DNA of 64,000 bases from contig CAJTGI010000001.1 in assembly GCA_910575435.1 (NCBI GenBank), positions 229,760-293,759 of the forward strand. The letters run 5' to 3'. Both the position numbers and the translations under genes were made by a program. Position 1 is the stretch's first letter; each line of letters starts with the position of its first letter. Under the pieces are notes generated by a model that did not search any database, was not told the origin of the DNA, and saw nothing but the letters and a program-made list of their open reading frames with translations. The DNA comes from Clostridiaceae bacterium. Its GTDB lineage: Bacteria; Bacillota; Clostridia; Lachnospirales; Lachnospiraceae. This document shows positions 54,053 through 62,113 of this stretch, in pieces.

Positions 54053-56092
54053 CTACAGCAAAGGCTCCCCGGTATACTCTTCCAGTTTCATCCGCAGTCC
54101 CCGGTACTTCTTGCACAAAAGGGAAATCTCCTCCCTGGTGAAAGCACAGGCCGCCTCGTTTGCCTCCTGCAATTCCCTGGCATCCTGATAGATGTCCGCC
54201 AGCTGGAAAAAGAGGTCTCCGCTCTGCCTGATGCCAAACAAATCCCCGGGCCCCCGAAGTTCCAAGTCCTTTCTGGCCACATAAAATCCATCATTGGAAC
54301 CCTCGATCACCCGCAGACGCTCCATGGTCTCCTTGGAGGGATTCCCTGCCATGAAAATGCAGTAGGACTGGGCCTTGCCCCTTCCCACCCGACCCCGCAG
54401 CTGGTGGAGCTGGGCCAGGCCGAACCGCTCCGCATTCTCAATCATCATCACTGTAGCATTTGGCACATTGATCCCCACCTCAATCACCGTGGTGGACACC
54501 AGGATATCAATCTCTCCCGCCGCAAAATCCTCCATAATCTGATTCTTCTGGGCCGGGCGCATCTTTCCGTGGAGATGGGCGATTCGGACGGAGGGAGGCA
54601 TCACTTCCCGAAGGCTTGCGGCATAGTCCAGCACATTCTCCGCCTCCGTGTTTTCACTCTCCTCCACCATGGGACAGATGATGTAGACCTGATGCCCCTC
54701 CCCCACCTGCCGCTGCATGAAGCGGTACGCCTGGGGGCGGTAAGATGTCTCCACGGCACAGTTCTTGATGGGAAGCCGCTCCGCCGGAAGCCCTTCCATC
54801 ACCGACACATCCAGATCCCCGTAGAGAATGATTGCCAAAGTCCTGGGAATGGGCGTGGCGCTCATCACCAGTATATGGGGATGGTTCCCCTTCTCAGAAA
54901 AATGCTCCCGCTGCCGCACCCCGAACCGATGCTGCTCGTCCGTCACCACCAGCGCCAGATCCCGAAATGCCACGTCCTCCCAAATCAGCGCGTGGGTTCC
55001 CAGAACAATATCCACCTCACCCCGGGCAATCTCTGCCTTGACTTCCCTCTTCGCCCCGGCACTCATGGAGCCAGTGAGCAGAGCCACCCGAATCCCCAGA
55101 GGTTCCAGATATTTTTGAAACTCCTCATAATGCTGCACCGCCAGCACTTCCGTGGGCACCATCATGGCTCCCTGATGCCCCGACTCCACAGCGCACAAAA
55201 GGGCCAGCAGGGCAATCACCGTCTTTCCCGAACCCACATCCCCCTGAATGAGCCGGTTCATCACCGTGCCCGATGCCAGGTCCTGCCGCACCTGCTCCCA
55301 TGCCTTCCGCTGCCCTTCCGTCAATTTGAAGGGCAAAACATTCAGCAAACCTTCCGTCCTCTCCCCCGGCAAGAGAATATATCTGGAGGGATTTGCCTTC
55401 TTGTGCATCTTCATGTAATGCAGAGCCAGAGAGAACAGGAAAAATTCCTCAAAGACAATCCTTCTCCTTGCCTCCCCATATGCCTCCTTGCTGTCAGGAA
55501 AATGTAGCTGCCGCACCGCCTTTTTCCGCAGGAGGAGACCATATTTCTTCCTGATCTCCAGAGGCAGAAAATCCGTCCCGAAGTCATACTCCCCCAAGGC
55601 CTGCGCCACCGCCTTGGTCACGGCGTGATTGGTCAGCCCCGCCGTCAGGGGATACACCGGCTGCAGCTTTCCAAGCAGATTGGCATAATCCTGCTCCGTC
55701 AGCATCTTGGGCTGGGCCATCTGCAACATGCCATTCTTCTGCACGATCCTCCCCCGCAGGATATATCGCTTCCCCATCTTCAGGGAGCGCATCAGGTAGG
55801 GCATATTAAACCAACTAACCTGCAATTTACCGGAAGCATCCTGAAACTTTGCCGAAATAATCTTCAATCCCCTGGCGTTCGCCATGCGGGGCCTGTCCCC
55901 GAAACTTCCCTCCAGCACCACCGTCTCCCCCTCCCTCACGGAGGAGATGGGCTGGATCTTCGTAAAGATATCGTACTCTCTGGGATAATAGGAAAGCAGT
56001 TCCTCCACATTCGTCACGCCCACTTTGGCAAATAATATCTCGCTCTTCTCCCCCACGCCCTTGATTGTCCGTATGCTGTCCGTCCCTTCCAT
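54053..56092 (-). CDS. recG: ATP-dependent DNA helicase RecG
   Basis: The 679-residue helicase remodels stalled replication forks and Holliday junctions. It has the N-terminal wedge/OB domain (about 50-150, VVLEGSFGDRPRM), Walker A in QGDVGSGKTVIAL (about 283), the DEQHR box (about 380), SATPIPRTLA and the C-terminal helicase motifs with QLRGRVGRG (about 570). AGGAGG selects ATG 56092. It is third after asp23 and fakA, though a terminator lies between fakA and recG. Confidence 0.97.
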   Translation of the reverse strand: MEGTDSIRTIKGVGEKSEILFAKVGVTNVEELLSYYPREYDIFTKIQPISSVREGETVVLEGSFGDRPRMANARGLKIISAKFQDASGKLQVSWFNMPYLMRSLKMGKRYILRGRIVQKNGMLQMAQPKMLTEQDYANLLGKLQPVYPLTAGLTNHAVTKAVAQALGEYDFGTDFLPLEIRKKYGLLLRKKAVRQLHFPDSKEAYGEARRRIVFEEFFLFSLALHYMKMHKKANPSRYILLPGERTEGLLNVLPFKLTEGQRKAWEQVRQDLASGTVMNRLIQGDVGSGKTVIALLALLCAVESGHQGAMMVPTEVLAVQHYEEFQKYLEPLGIRVALLTGSMSAGAKREVKAEIARGEVDIVLGTHALIWEDVAFRDLALVVTDEQHRFGVRQREHFSEKGNHPHILVMSATPIPRTLAIILYGDLDVSVMEGLPAERLPIKNCAVETSYRPQAYRFMQRQVGEGHQVYIICPMVEESENTEAENVLDYAASLREVMPPSVRIAHLHGKMRPAQKNQIMEDFAAGEIDILVSTTVIEVGINVPNATVMMIENAERFGLAQLHQLRGRVGRGKAQSYCIFMAGNPSKETMERLRVIEGSNDGFYVARKDLELRGPGDLFGIRQSGDLFFQLADIYQDARELQEANEAACAFTREEISLLCKKYRGLRMKLEEYTGEPLL

Positions 56093-56113
56093 GATCCTCC
56101 TGTTCTCCTGTAT

Positions 56114-56148
56114 GCAAAAAACGGGGAGCGCAATCCCTCGCACTCCCC
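56114..56148 (-). terminator. Terminator between fakA and recG
   Basis: GGGGAG and CTCCCC with inner GC pairs form a stem on the minus strand followed by GTTTTTTGC. Its last bases overlap the region just before the recG ribosome binding site, so some read-through into recG is likely. Confidence 0.75.
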
Positions 56149-56159
56149 TTAATCCATCA

Positions 56160-57818
56160 CTACTCCACGGAAATAAAATACGAATAAATCGGCTGCCCGC
56201 CAAACTGCACTTCCACATCGATCTCGCCATGTTCCTTCAGGATAGCATCCGCAAGCGCCTCCGCTTCCTCCTCCGTGGTCTCTGCGCCAAAGTACAGGCT
56301 CAGAAGTTCCGAATCCTCATCCAGAAGGGCCAGAATCAATTCCCTAGCCGCCTCCTGGGCAGATTCCGCCACGGACAGGATCGTCTTATCCGTCAGTCCC
56401 ATATAATTGCCCTGCTTGATTTCCTTCCCATCCATATTGGTATCCCGCACGGCGTAAGTCACTTGGCCGGATTTGATACTCCTCATTTCCGCTTCCATAT
56501 TCTCTCTGTTTTCCTCATTGCTCTTACCCTCCATGAAATTAATCATGGCGGCAATTCCCTGGGGAATATTTTTGGAGGCAATAACCACAATCTCCTTATC
56601 CTCCGTCAAATCTTTTGCCTGATTGGCGGCAAGGATAATATTCCCATTATTTGGAAGAATGAAAATGCTATCCGCATTGACTTTGGCGATGGCATCCAAC
56701 ACATCCTCCGTGCTGGGGTTCATGGTCTGGCCGCCCTCGATTACATAGTCCACGCCCAGATCCCTGAAAATCTCGGACAAACCCTCCCCGGCAGATACTG
56801 CGACAAATCCCACTTTCTTGCGGGGCATCTCCTCCTCAGCCTGCTCGCCTTTGGCAACCCTTTCCGCATCCTTGATCAATTTTTCCTGATGCTCCTCCCG
56901 CATATTGTCAATCTTCATGCTGGTAAGGGAGCCGAAGGAAAGTGCCTTCTGAATCGCCAGGCCCGGATCATTGGTATGCACGTGGACTTTTACAATGTCA
57001 TCATCAGCCACCACTACCACGCAGTCTCCAATTTTCTGAAGGTAATCTTTTAACTGGCTCTCCACCACATTTTCATTCCGCTCCAGCATAATGATAAACT
57101 CAGTGCAGTAACCATACTTAATATCTGCCTCCCCGGCCTTGCTTGCCTGAACCAGCTGGGTACTTCCCCCCACCTTGATGGTAAAGTCTGCCGTCCTGCC
57201 ATTCAGAGCATCCAGCGCACCACGGATGAAGGTCATCAGACCCTCCCCGCCGGAATCCACCACTCCCGCCTGCTTTAGCACCGGCAGCATATCCGGCGTG
57301 CGAAGCAATGTCTCCTCCATGCTTTTCGCCACCTCGTCACAAAACTTGGCCAGATCCGTGACTTCCCCTTCCATCAGAAGTTCCTTTGCCCTCTCGGCAC
57401 CAGCCTTCGCCACAGTCAGAATCGTTCCCTCCTTGGGCTTCATCACTGCCTTGTAGGCAGTTTCCGACGCATGGCCTATGGCATTGCCAAGCACCGTCAC
57501 GTCCAGAGCATCATTTCCCTTGATGGATTTCACAAATCCCCGAAATATCTGGGACATGATCACGCCAGAATTTCCCCTTGCCCCCCGCAGGGAACCGCTG
57601 GAAATCGCCTTAGCCAGTTCATCCATCCCCGGCTTTTTTAACATGCTCACTTCCTTTGCCGCCGACATGATCGTCATGGTCATATTGGTTCCGGTATCCC
57701 CATCCGGCACAGGGAACACGTTCAACTCATTGATATACTCTTTCTTTGCCTCCAACGCCTTGGCCCCCGCCAGAAACATTTTCTGAATCATGCCAGAATC
57801 AATTGTATTTATACTCAC
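56160..57818 (-). CDS. fakA: DAK2-domain fatty acid kinase subunit FakA-like
   Basis: The 552-residue protein has the DAK2 ATP-binding domain (about 1-200, with NVFPVPDGDTGTNM), a middle domain and a C-terminal EDD-like domain. FakA phosphorylates fatty acids presented by a FakB (DegV) protein. No fakB gene adjoins. The GTG start at 57818 lies eight bases after GAGGAG; a MITE mini-copy fills the gap to asp23. The asp23-fakA order is conserved in Firmicutes. Confidence 0.93.
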   Translation of the reverse strand: MSINTIDSGMIQKMFLAGAKALEAKKEYINELNVFPVPDGDTGTNMTMTIMSAAKEVSMLKKPGMDELAKAISSGSLRGARGNSGVIMSQIFRGFVKSIKGNDALDVTVLGNAIGHASETAYKAVMKPKEGTILTVAKAGAERAKELLMEGEVTDLAKFCDEVAKSMEETLLRTPDMLPVLKQAGVVDSGGEGLMTFIRGALDALNGRTADFTIKVGGSTQLVQASKAGEADIKYGYCTEFIIMLERNENVVESQLKDYLQKIGDCVVVVADDDIVKVHVHTNDPGLAIQKALSFGSLTSMKIDNMREEHQEKLIKDAERVAKGEQAEEEMPRKKVGFVAVSAGEGLSEIFRDLGVDYVIEGGQTMNPSTEDVLDAIAKVNADSIFILPNNGNIILAANQAKDLTEDKEIVVIASKNIPQGIAAMINFMEGKSNEENRENMEAEMRSIKSGQVTYAVRDTNMDGKEIKQGNYMGLTDKTILSVAESAQEAARELILALLDEDSELLSLYFGAETTEEEAEALADAILKEHGEIDVEVQFGGQPIYSYFISVE

Positions 57819-57835
57819 TTTTCGCTCCTCCTCGC

Positions 57836-57884
57836 AACAGGCTGTCACTATTCACGGCTCCGCCGTTCCTAGTAACAACAGGCT
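57836..57884 (+). mobile_element. 33-bp mini-element of the repeat family with perfect 8-bp target duplication (F)
   Basis: The element at 57844-57876 begins GTCACTATTCACGG and ends CCGTTCCTAGTAAC (10 of 14 inverted). It is bracketed by AACAGGCT on the left (57836-57843) and the identical AACAGGCT on the right (57877-57884). It sits in the fakA leader just before the ribosome binding site. Confidence 0.75.
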
Positions 57885-57912
57885 TTCTCTTGGGAACTGT
57901 CCTGACAGTTCC

Positions 57913-58275
57913 TTACTCTTCGTCCACAATACGCACGCCTTCCACTATAACGTTGATGCTCTCCACCGTAAGCCCCGTAAACTCCTGCACTTTATATCGT
58001 ACGCTCTCCAAAACATTCTGTGCCACGGCGCGGATGCTCACCCCATATGCCACGATCACATGAAGCTCTATTTTTATTCTATTGTCGGCCACATAAACGT
58101 TGACCCCCCGGCTGGCATTTTCCCGCTTCAAAAGTCTGGTCACGCCATCCTTCACATTGACAGACGCCATGCCCACGATGCCGATGCAGTCCGTGGTGGC
58201 AATGCCCGCATACTTGGCAAGCACGTCCCGGTCGATTATGATTTCACCCATCTCGGTACTCATTTTTCCCTTCAT
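57913..58275 (-). CDS. Asp23/Gls24 family envelope stress protein
   Basis: The 120-residue protein has the family start GEIIIDRDVLAKYAGIATTDCIGIVGM (about 9-35), a variable centre and a C-terminal strand ending GLTVESINVIVEGVRIV. Asp23-type proteins associate with the membrane surface under cell-envelope stress. AGGAGG precedes the ATG. It leads the asp23-fakA pair, with about 95 bases between them holding a repeat mini-copy. Confidence 0.95.
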   Translation of the reverse strand: MKGKMSTEMGEIIIDRDVLAKYAGIATTDCIGIVGMASVNVKDGVTRLLKRENASRGVNVYVADNRIKIELHVIVAYGVSIRAVAQNVLESVRYKVQEFTGLTVESINVIVEGVRIVDEE

Positions 58276-58333
58276 ATGCCTTCCTCCTATTTCTAAATTT
58301 TATGTCATTCTTTCCGATTTGCAATCATATGAT

Positions 58334-58362
58334 AGTATAACATATCGAATTTTCCTATGCAA
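58334..58362 (-). promoter_or_regulatory. Promoter of asp23-fakA
   Basis: TTGCAT and TATACT are separated by 17 bases on the minus strand, about 58 bases before the asp23 ATG. Confidence 0.65.
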
Positions 58363-58401
58363 TCTGTAAAGTGCCATAATTTGGGAACGCCATGTTACTG
58401 C

Positions 58402-58418
58402 GTTACTATTCACAGTAA
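58402..58418 (+). repeat. Solo left end of the repeat family (G)
   Basis: GTTACTATTCACAG is the exact left terminus and is followed at once by TAAC. An upstream GTTACTG pairs with the CAGTAAC, so the whole can form a small hairpin. Confidence 0.5.
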
Positions 58419-58460
58419 CACTATACATAATAACAATAGCAACGGAACGGATGTGATTAT

Positions 58461-58598
58461 ATGAAACGTATGTGCGGATTTATACTATTTTGGATTGCCA
58501 TCGGCATGACCATCATGTTTTTTTTAGAAAACAATTTTTTAACCATCTTGATTATTTTAGCCTGTTTGCTCCTCGGTTATAACTTATTTTGCAGTTAA
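58461..58598 (+). CDS. Small two-helix membrane protein (45 aa)
   Basis: The frame reads MKRMCGFILFWIAIGMTIMF, then LENN, a second hydrophobic helix and a final GYNLFCS. The layout of two membrane helices joined by a short turn, with Cys near both ends, looks like a genuine conserved small clostridial membrane protein as I remember them, but no function is known. The ribosome binding site is weak (GGAACGGA). A good terminator follows 28 bases after the stop, which supports transcription. Confidence 0.65.
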   Translation: MKRMCGFILFWIAIGMTIMFFLENNFLTILIILACLLLGYNLFCS

Positions 58599-58625
58599 TT
58601 TGTGGTGATATTTCGAACAATTAAA

Positions 58626-58670
58626 AAGGGAAATGCAAAATATCCTTGGGATATTAGCGCATTCCCTTTG
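58626..58670 (+). terminator. Terminator after the small membrane protein
   Basis: AAGGGAAATGC pairs with GCGCATTCCCTT around an inner ATATCC/GGATAT hairpin, followed by TGTATAC. The outer stem is almost the same sequence as the terminator at 21495. Confidence 0.7.
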
Positions 58671-58704
58671 TATACTGCTAGATTTCGAGCAATTTCCTAT
58701 ACCG

Positions 58705-58743
58705 TAAAGAAGGGCGCAGAATATTTCCTGAATACTCTGCGCC
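58705..58743 (-). terminator. Terminator of the leucine-rich-repeat protein gene
   Basis: GGCGCAGA pairs with TCTGCGCC, with ATATT-type inner pairing, 22 bases after the stop codon. The exit CTTCTTTACGG is only moderately T-rich. Confidence 0.7.
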
Positions 58744-58765
58744 TCCCACTAAAAATATTTGCTTC

Positions 58766-61075
58766 CTATTTCACTTTGCCAAACACCAGCTTCGCTTTCT
58801 TATCCAAACATCCTGGACCATATAATTGCCGCTTCGCCATCTTCCGATACTTCTTGCTACAGCCGGGTACCTTTACCACCAGTTTCCGATAATTGCTGCT
58901 CCCAGCATTTTTATATGTTTCATTGCGTGCATAAGCATCCACGTCATTGGAGTTTTTAATTTTTCTGCGGAAGGTGACTTTCCTCAGGTTTTTACAATCT
59001 TCAAAGACAAATTCCTTTAAGTCCGCCCTCTTCCCCGCAACAACGATCTTTAGGGAAGTGCAGCCCTTAAAAGCCCCGTCAGCAACGCTTCTGATTGTAT
59101 CTGGTATCGCCACCCTTTTCAATTTCCTGCAATGTGCAAAAGCAAACAGCGGAAGCGATTTCAATTTCTTGGAAAAGGCCACCTTCCTCAATGCGCTGTT
59201 TCCGAACGCATGATTTCCCAGTGCAGACACCTGGTTCATGGACACTTCCTGAAGGTATGCCTGGCCTTCAAACGCATAACCTGCAATCTTCTTCACGGAT
59301 CTGGGGACGGTGAATTTTTTAGATTTCTTCCCCAGTGGGTAGGCGTACAGAGTCTTCTTTGACTTGCTGTAAAGCACGCCACCCACGGCGGTAAAATGCT
59401 GGTTATCCCGATCCACCGTAAAGGCGGATAAACTCTTACACCCATCTGTAAAAAGATATTCTCCATATTCGATTTTCCTCACCTTCTTTGGAATGCGCAC
59501 CGCCTTTAGGGAAGTACAGCGAACGAATGCATTTGCTGGTATTTCCTCTATGTTTTCAGACAGCCTGACTGACTGGAGCTTCTTGCAGTCAGCAAACAGC
59601 GCATCGCCAATGCTACTGACGCTATCCGGCAGGCTTCCATGAATCAAATCCGTATGGGCAAATGCCTCGTCCCCAATTTTTTGCAACCTCTGGTTCATTG
59701 CGACTTTTGCAATCCTTGCATTGAGAAAGGCATTTCTGCCAATAGAGACTACTTCTGGGTTCATCACCACTTCCTCCAGATGCTGCACCCCCTCGAAGGC
59801 AGACTTGCCAATTTCCCCAATCCCTGCCGGCAGGGCGTAGCGTTTCCCCTTCCTCCCGGCGGGATATAGCAACAATGTCTTCCCATCCTCGCTAAAAAGT
59901 ACGTCATCCTTGGAAATAATATCTTTCACCTTCGATGACAATGTAAAACGCTCCAGACTCTGGCAACCGCTAAAGTTGCTGCCGTCCATCTTTCCCGGAA
60001 TCACCACGGTTTTCAATTTGATGCAATCCCTAAATGCATTCTCCTCCGGCCACTTCCCATTCCCCTTGGATTCTATCACCGCTTTCTCAAGTTCCTTACA
60101 ACCGCTAAATGCGCCGCCATAATCCTTTACACTCTCGGGGATCGTCACTTCCACAAGGCCAGAATTATCAAATGCAAGGGAGATATCCTCAATCCCCTTC
60201 GAAAAGGCGATATGCTTTAGATTCTTCGCCCCCGAGAAAGCATGCCACTCCACTTTTTTGATTCCCTCCGGAATCTGATAAGAGACATCCTTTCTCCCGC
60301 CGGGATACAATTCCAGCGTATTTTTCTTTGAAAAAAGCACATTATCCCGCACCTGGAAATATTTGTTCCTCTCATCTACCGTTATCTTTTCCAGCGCGCT
60401 ATGATCAGACTGATATCCCACCTCCCGAAGGTTTTTCCCCAAATGTAATTCCCTTAACTTGGTACAGCCAATAAAATTTTCGCTTTTATCATAATCCTCC
60501 TCCCAATCAAAATAATCTAAATATACCAGATTATCCGGGGTATATACTTTTTCCACCGCCTTGTTATTCCGAAAGGCATCCGCATGCACGCCAGAAACTT
60601 TGCTTTTTCCAATATATCCTGGAATATGAACCTCTTTCAGTTTCTTCCCCTTTGATGTCAATCCTGTAATATTAACTTTATATTTATCATATTTAAAGTA
60701 TTCTGTTGATTTCCCCAATATCCGAAGCTGATACGACAGGACTTTCTCCATTGTCCGACCATCTTCTTTATAGGACACCTTGGCACGAATCACCGCCGTC
60801 CCCTTCTTCACCGGCGTTACTTTCCCCTTCCTGTCAACCCTCGCTACCTTCTTTGCACTGGAGGAGTAGGAGACGGATTGGATTCCCTCCCCCTCCACGG
60901 AAATCCGATCCATGCCGTCCAGATAGATGACAGGCTCCGCATCTACAATCTTTGGCTCTGCCGACTGCTGGGCGGCAAATGCCCTCCCGCCCCACAGTGC
61001 AGATAGTCCTGCTGCCAAAAATCCCAGCAATATTATCCTCCTCATTTTTCTTACCCACTTTCTTATGTCATTCAT
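58766..61075 (-). CDS. Secreted BspA-like leucine-rich-repeat surface protein
   Basis: The 769-residue protein has a signal peptide (basic MNDIRKWVRKMRR, hydrophobic ILLGFLAAGLSALWGG, cut near AFAA). A Big-2-like immunoglobulin domain (about 40-120, KVARVDRKGKVTPVKKGTAV) follows, then about twenty BspA-type (LRR_5) repeats from 140 to near the end (patterns such as FSGCQSLERFTLSSKVKDI and FADCKKLQSVRLSENIEEI). No LPXTG or other anchor is seen, so it is released or bound non-covalently. BspA-like proteins bind host or bacterial surface ligands. AAGGG precedes ATG 61075. Confidence 0.92.
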   Translation of the reverse strand: MNDIRKWVRKMRRIILLGFLAAGLSALWGGRAFAAQQSAEPKIVDAEPVIYLDGMDRISVEGEGIQSVSYSSSAKKVARVDRKGKVTPVKKGTAVIRAKVSYKEDGRTMEKVLSYQLRILGKSTEYFKYDKYKVNITGLTSKGKKLKEVHIPGYIGKSKVSGVHADAFRNNKAVEKVYTPDNLVYLDYFDWEEDYDKSENFIGCTKLRELHLGKNLREVGYQSDHSALEKITVDERNKYFQVRDNVLFSKKNTLELYPGGRKDVSYQIPEGIKKVEWHAFSGAKNLKHIAFSKGIEDISLAFDNSGLVEVTIPESVKDYGGAFSGCKELEKAVIESKGNGKWPEENAFRDCIKLKTVVIPGKMDGSNFSGCQSLERFTLSSKVKDIISKDDVLFSEDGKTLLLYPAGRKGKRYALPAGIGEIGKSAFEGVQHLEEVVMNPEVVSIGRNAFLNARIAKVAMNQRLQKIGDEAFAHTDLIHGSLPDSVSSIGDALFADCKKLQSVRLSENIEEIPANAFVRCTSLKAVRIPKKVRKIEYGEYLFTDGCKSLSAFTVDRDNQHFTAVGGVLYSKSKKTLYAYPLGKKSKKFTVPRSVKKIAGYAFEGQAYLQEVSMNQVSALGNHAFGNSALRKVAFSKKLKSLPLFAFAHCRKLKRVAIPDTIRSVADGAFKGCTSLKIVVAGKRADLKEFVFEDCKNLRKVTFRRKIKNSNDVDAYARNETYKNAGSSNYRKLVVKVPGCSKKYRKMAKRQLYGPGCLDKKAKLVFGKVK

Positions 61076-61418
61076 AACCAATTCCCTTTCTCTCCCCATT
61101 GTCCTCCGCACCGACAATCTCTGCCATTTCCGCTATCTCCTCTTCCCTTCCGATGGCATCCTGTTCTTGATTCTTTGCAATCTCCTCAACCACTTTGCCA
61201 TATTCTTCAACGTACCTCCCTCCCACACCCAGTATCCATTATTTTATCGTATAAATATTAAGAAAAACGAAAGAAAATCTTAAGAATTAATAAGATTTTA
61301 ACGATTATTGATTATAACAACACACACTGCCTCTAAACATATGCATTTCAAAACCCAACTTTGTCTTTCTCAACTTTTCCGTAGTCATAATCTCTAAAAT
61401 AATTTTCCACACAAGCGC
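61076..61418. other. Leader of the leucine-rich-repeat gene and AT-rich gap
   Basis: No gene is seen. The part near 61255-61320 is very AT-rich (ACGATAAAAT and TTAAGAATTAATAAG lie here) and probably holds the promoter, but no convincing -35/-10 pair with 16-18 spacing was found. Confidence 0.4.
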
Positions 61419-61452
61419 AGAAAAAAGTCGGAACCATAACCGGTTCCGACTT
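61419..61452 (-). terminator. Terminator of rpmB
   Basis: AAGTCGGAACC pairs perfectly with GGTTCCGACTT across six bases and is followed on the minus strand by TTTTCTGCG, 34 bases after the rpmB stop. Confidence 0.9.
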
Positions 61453-61485
61453 CATACCAATACTATTCCATTAAGAAACAAGTGC

Positions 61486-61671
61486 CTACGCACGCTCTAC
61501 AGCTCCAGAACGTAAACATCCTGTACATACTGGCATCTTCTTTGTGCCGCCATTCACCTTCACCCTAATAGACTTGATATTAGGCTTCCACATCTTATTG
61601 CTTCTTCTATGTGAATGACTCACTCTGTTACCAAAGTGAACACTCTTTCCACAAACTGCACATTTTGCCAT
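61486..61671 (-). CDS. rpmB: 50S ribosomal protein L28
   Basis: The 61-residue protein has CAVCGK near the start and CTGCLR near the end, the four cysteines of the zinc-binding form, and the L28 core GNRVSHSHRRSNKMWKPN. AAGGAGG precedes ATG 61671. It is a single-gene unit with its own promoter and terminator. Confidence 0.97.
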   Translation of the reverse strand: MAKCAVCGKSVHFGNRVSHSHRRSNKMWKPNIKSIRVKVNGGTKKMPVCTGCLRSGAVERA

Positions 61672-61776
61672 CGTAAGCACCTCCTTCACTCTAATCCTGC
61701 TTATTCTGATTGACCATGGCGATTCGCAGCCACGACAAATCCAAATATTATGAACTCTCATTTGCACAACATGAAT

Positions 61777-61805
61777 ATTCTACCAAACTCTTTCATAGAA
61801 TGCAA
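61777..61805 (-). promoter_or_regulatory. Promoter of rpmB
   Basis: TTGCAT and TAGAAT are separated by exactly 17 bases on the minus strand, about 100 bases before the start codon. Confidence 0.65.
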
Positions 61806-61835
61806 GCACATTTTTAAAATATTTTGACATCTGAC

Positions 61836-62096
61836 TGTGGCAAGTTACTATTCACAGTCATTTCTAGAAAAAGAACAGAATCGTTGTGCTTGCACATAAG
61901 ATTCTGGCTATTTTCTAGAAATTGGCTGTGGAAGCTGTTCATCCCATTATAAGATAGCCAAAGGTGCGTTAGCAACGGTGCTAGACATCCAGTGGATGTC
62001 TGTTCAGCACGGACCGAAACGGAGTGTAGACGATGCCGATAGGCAGCGGGGCTATCGCATGATATGATGAGCAGCTGTGAATAGTAACTGTGGCAA
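61836..62096 (+). mobile_element. MITE-like repeat, copy B (245 bp) with perfect 8-bp target duplication
   Basis: The element spans 61844-62088. The ends GTTACTATTCACAG and CTGTGAATAGTAAC are perfect 14-bp inverted repeats. TGTGGCAA stands immediately left (61836-61843) and is repeated immediately right (62089-62096). Inside are the TCTAGAAA...TTTCTAGA hairpin segment, one 53-bp module (61978-62030) and the right segment GATGCCGATAGGCAGCGGG. No protein is encoded. It separates rpmB from the Vat-like gene. Confidence 0.9.
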
Positions 62097-62113
62097 TGCT
62101 ACATTTTCCTTAT

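Noticed and set aside
54404-55507. Plus-strand open frame of 367 codons antisense to recG
   Set aside because: Shadow of the helicase gene; no start signal.
56025-57053. Plus-strand open frame of 342 codons across the recG start and fakA
   Set aside because: Overlaps two coupled real genes and a terminator; no ribosome binding site.
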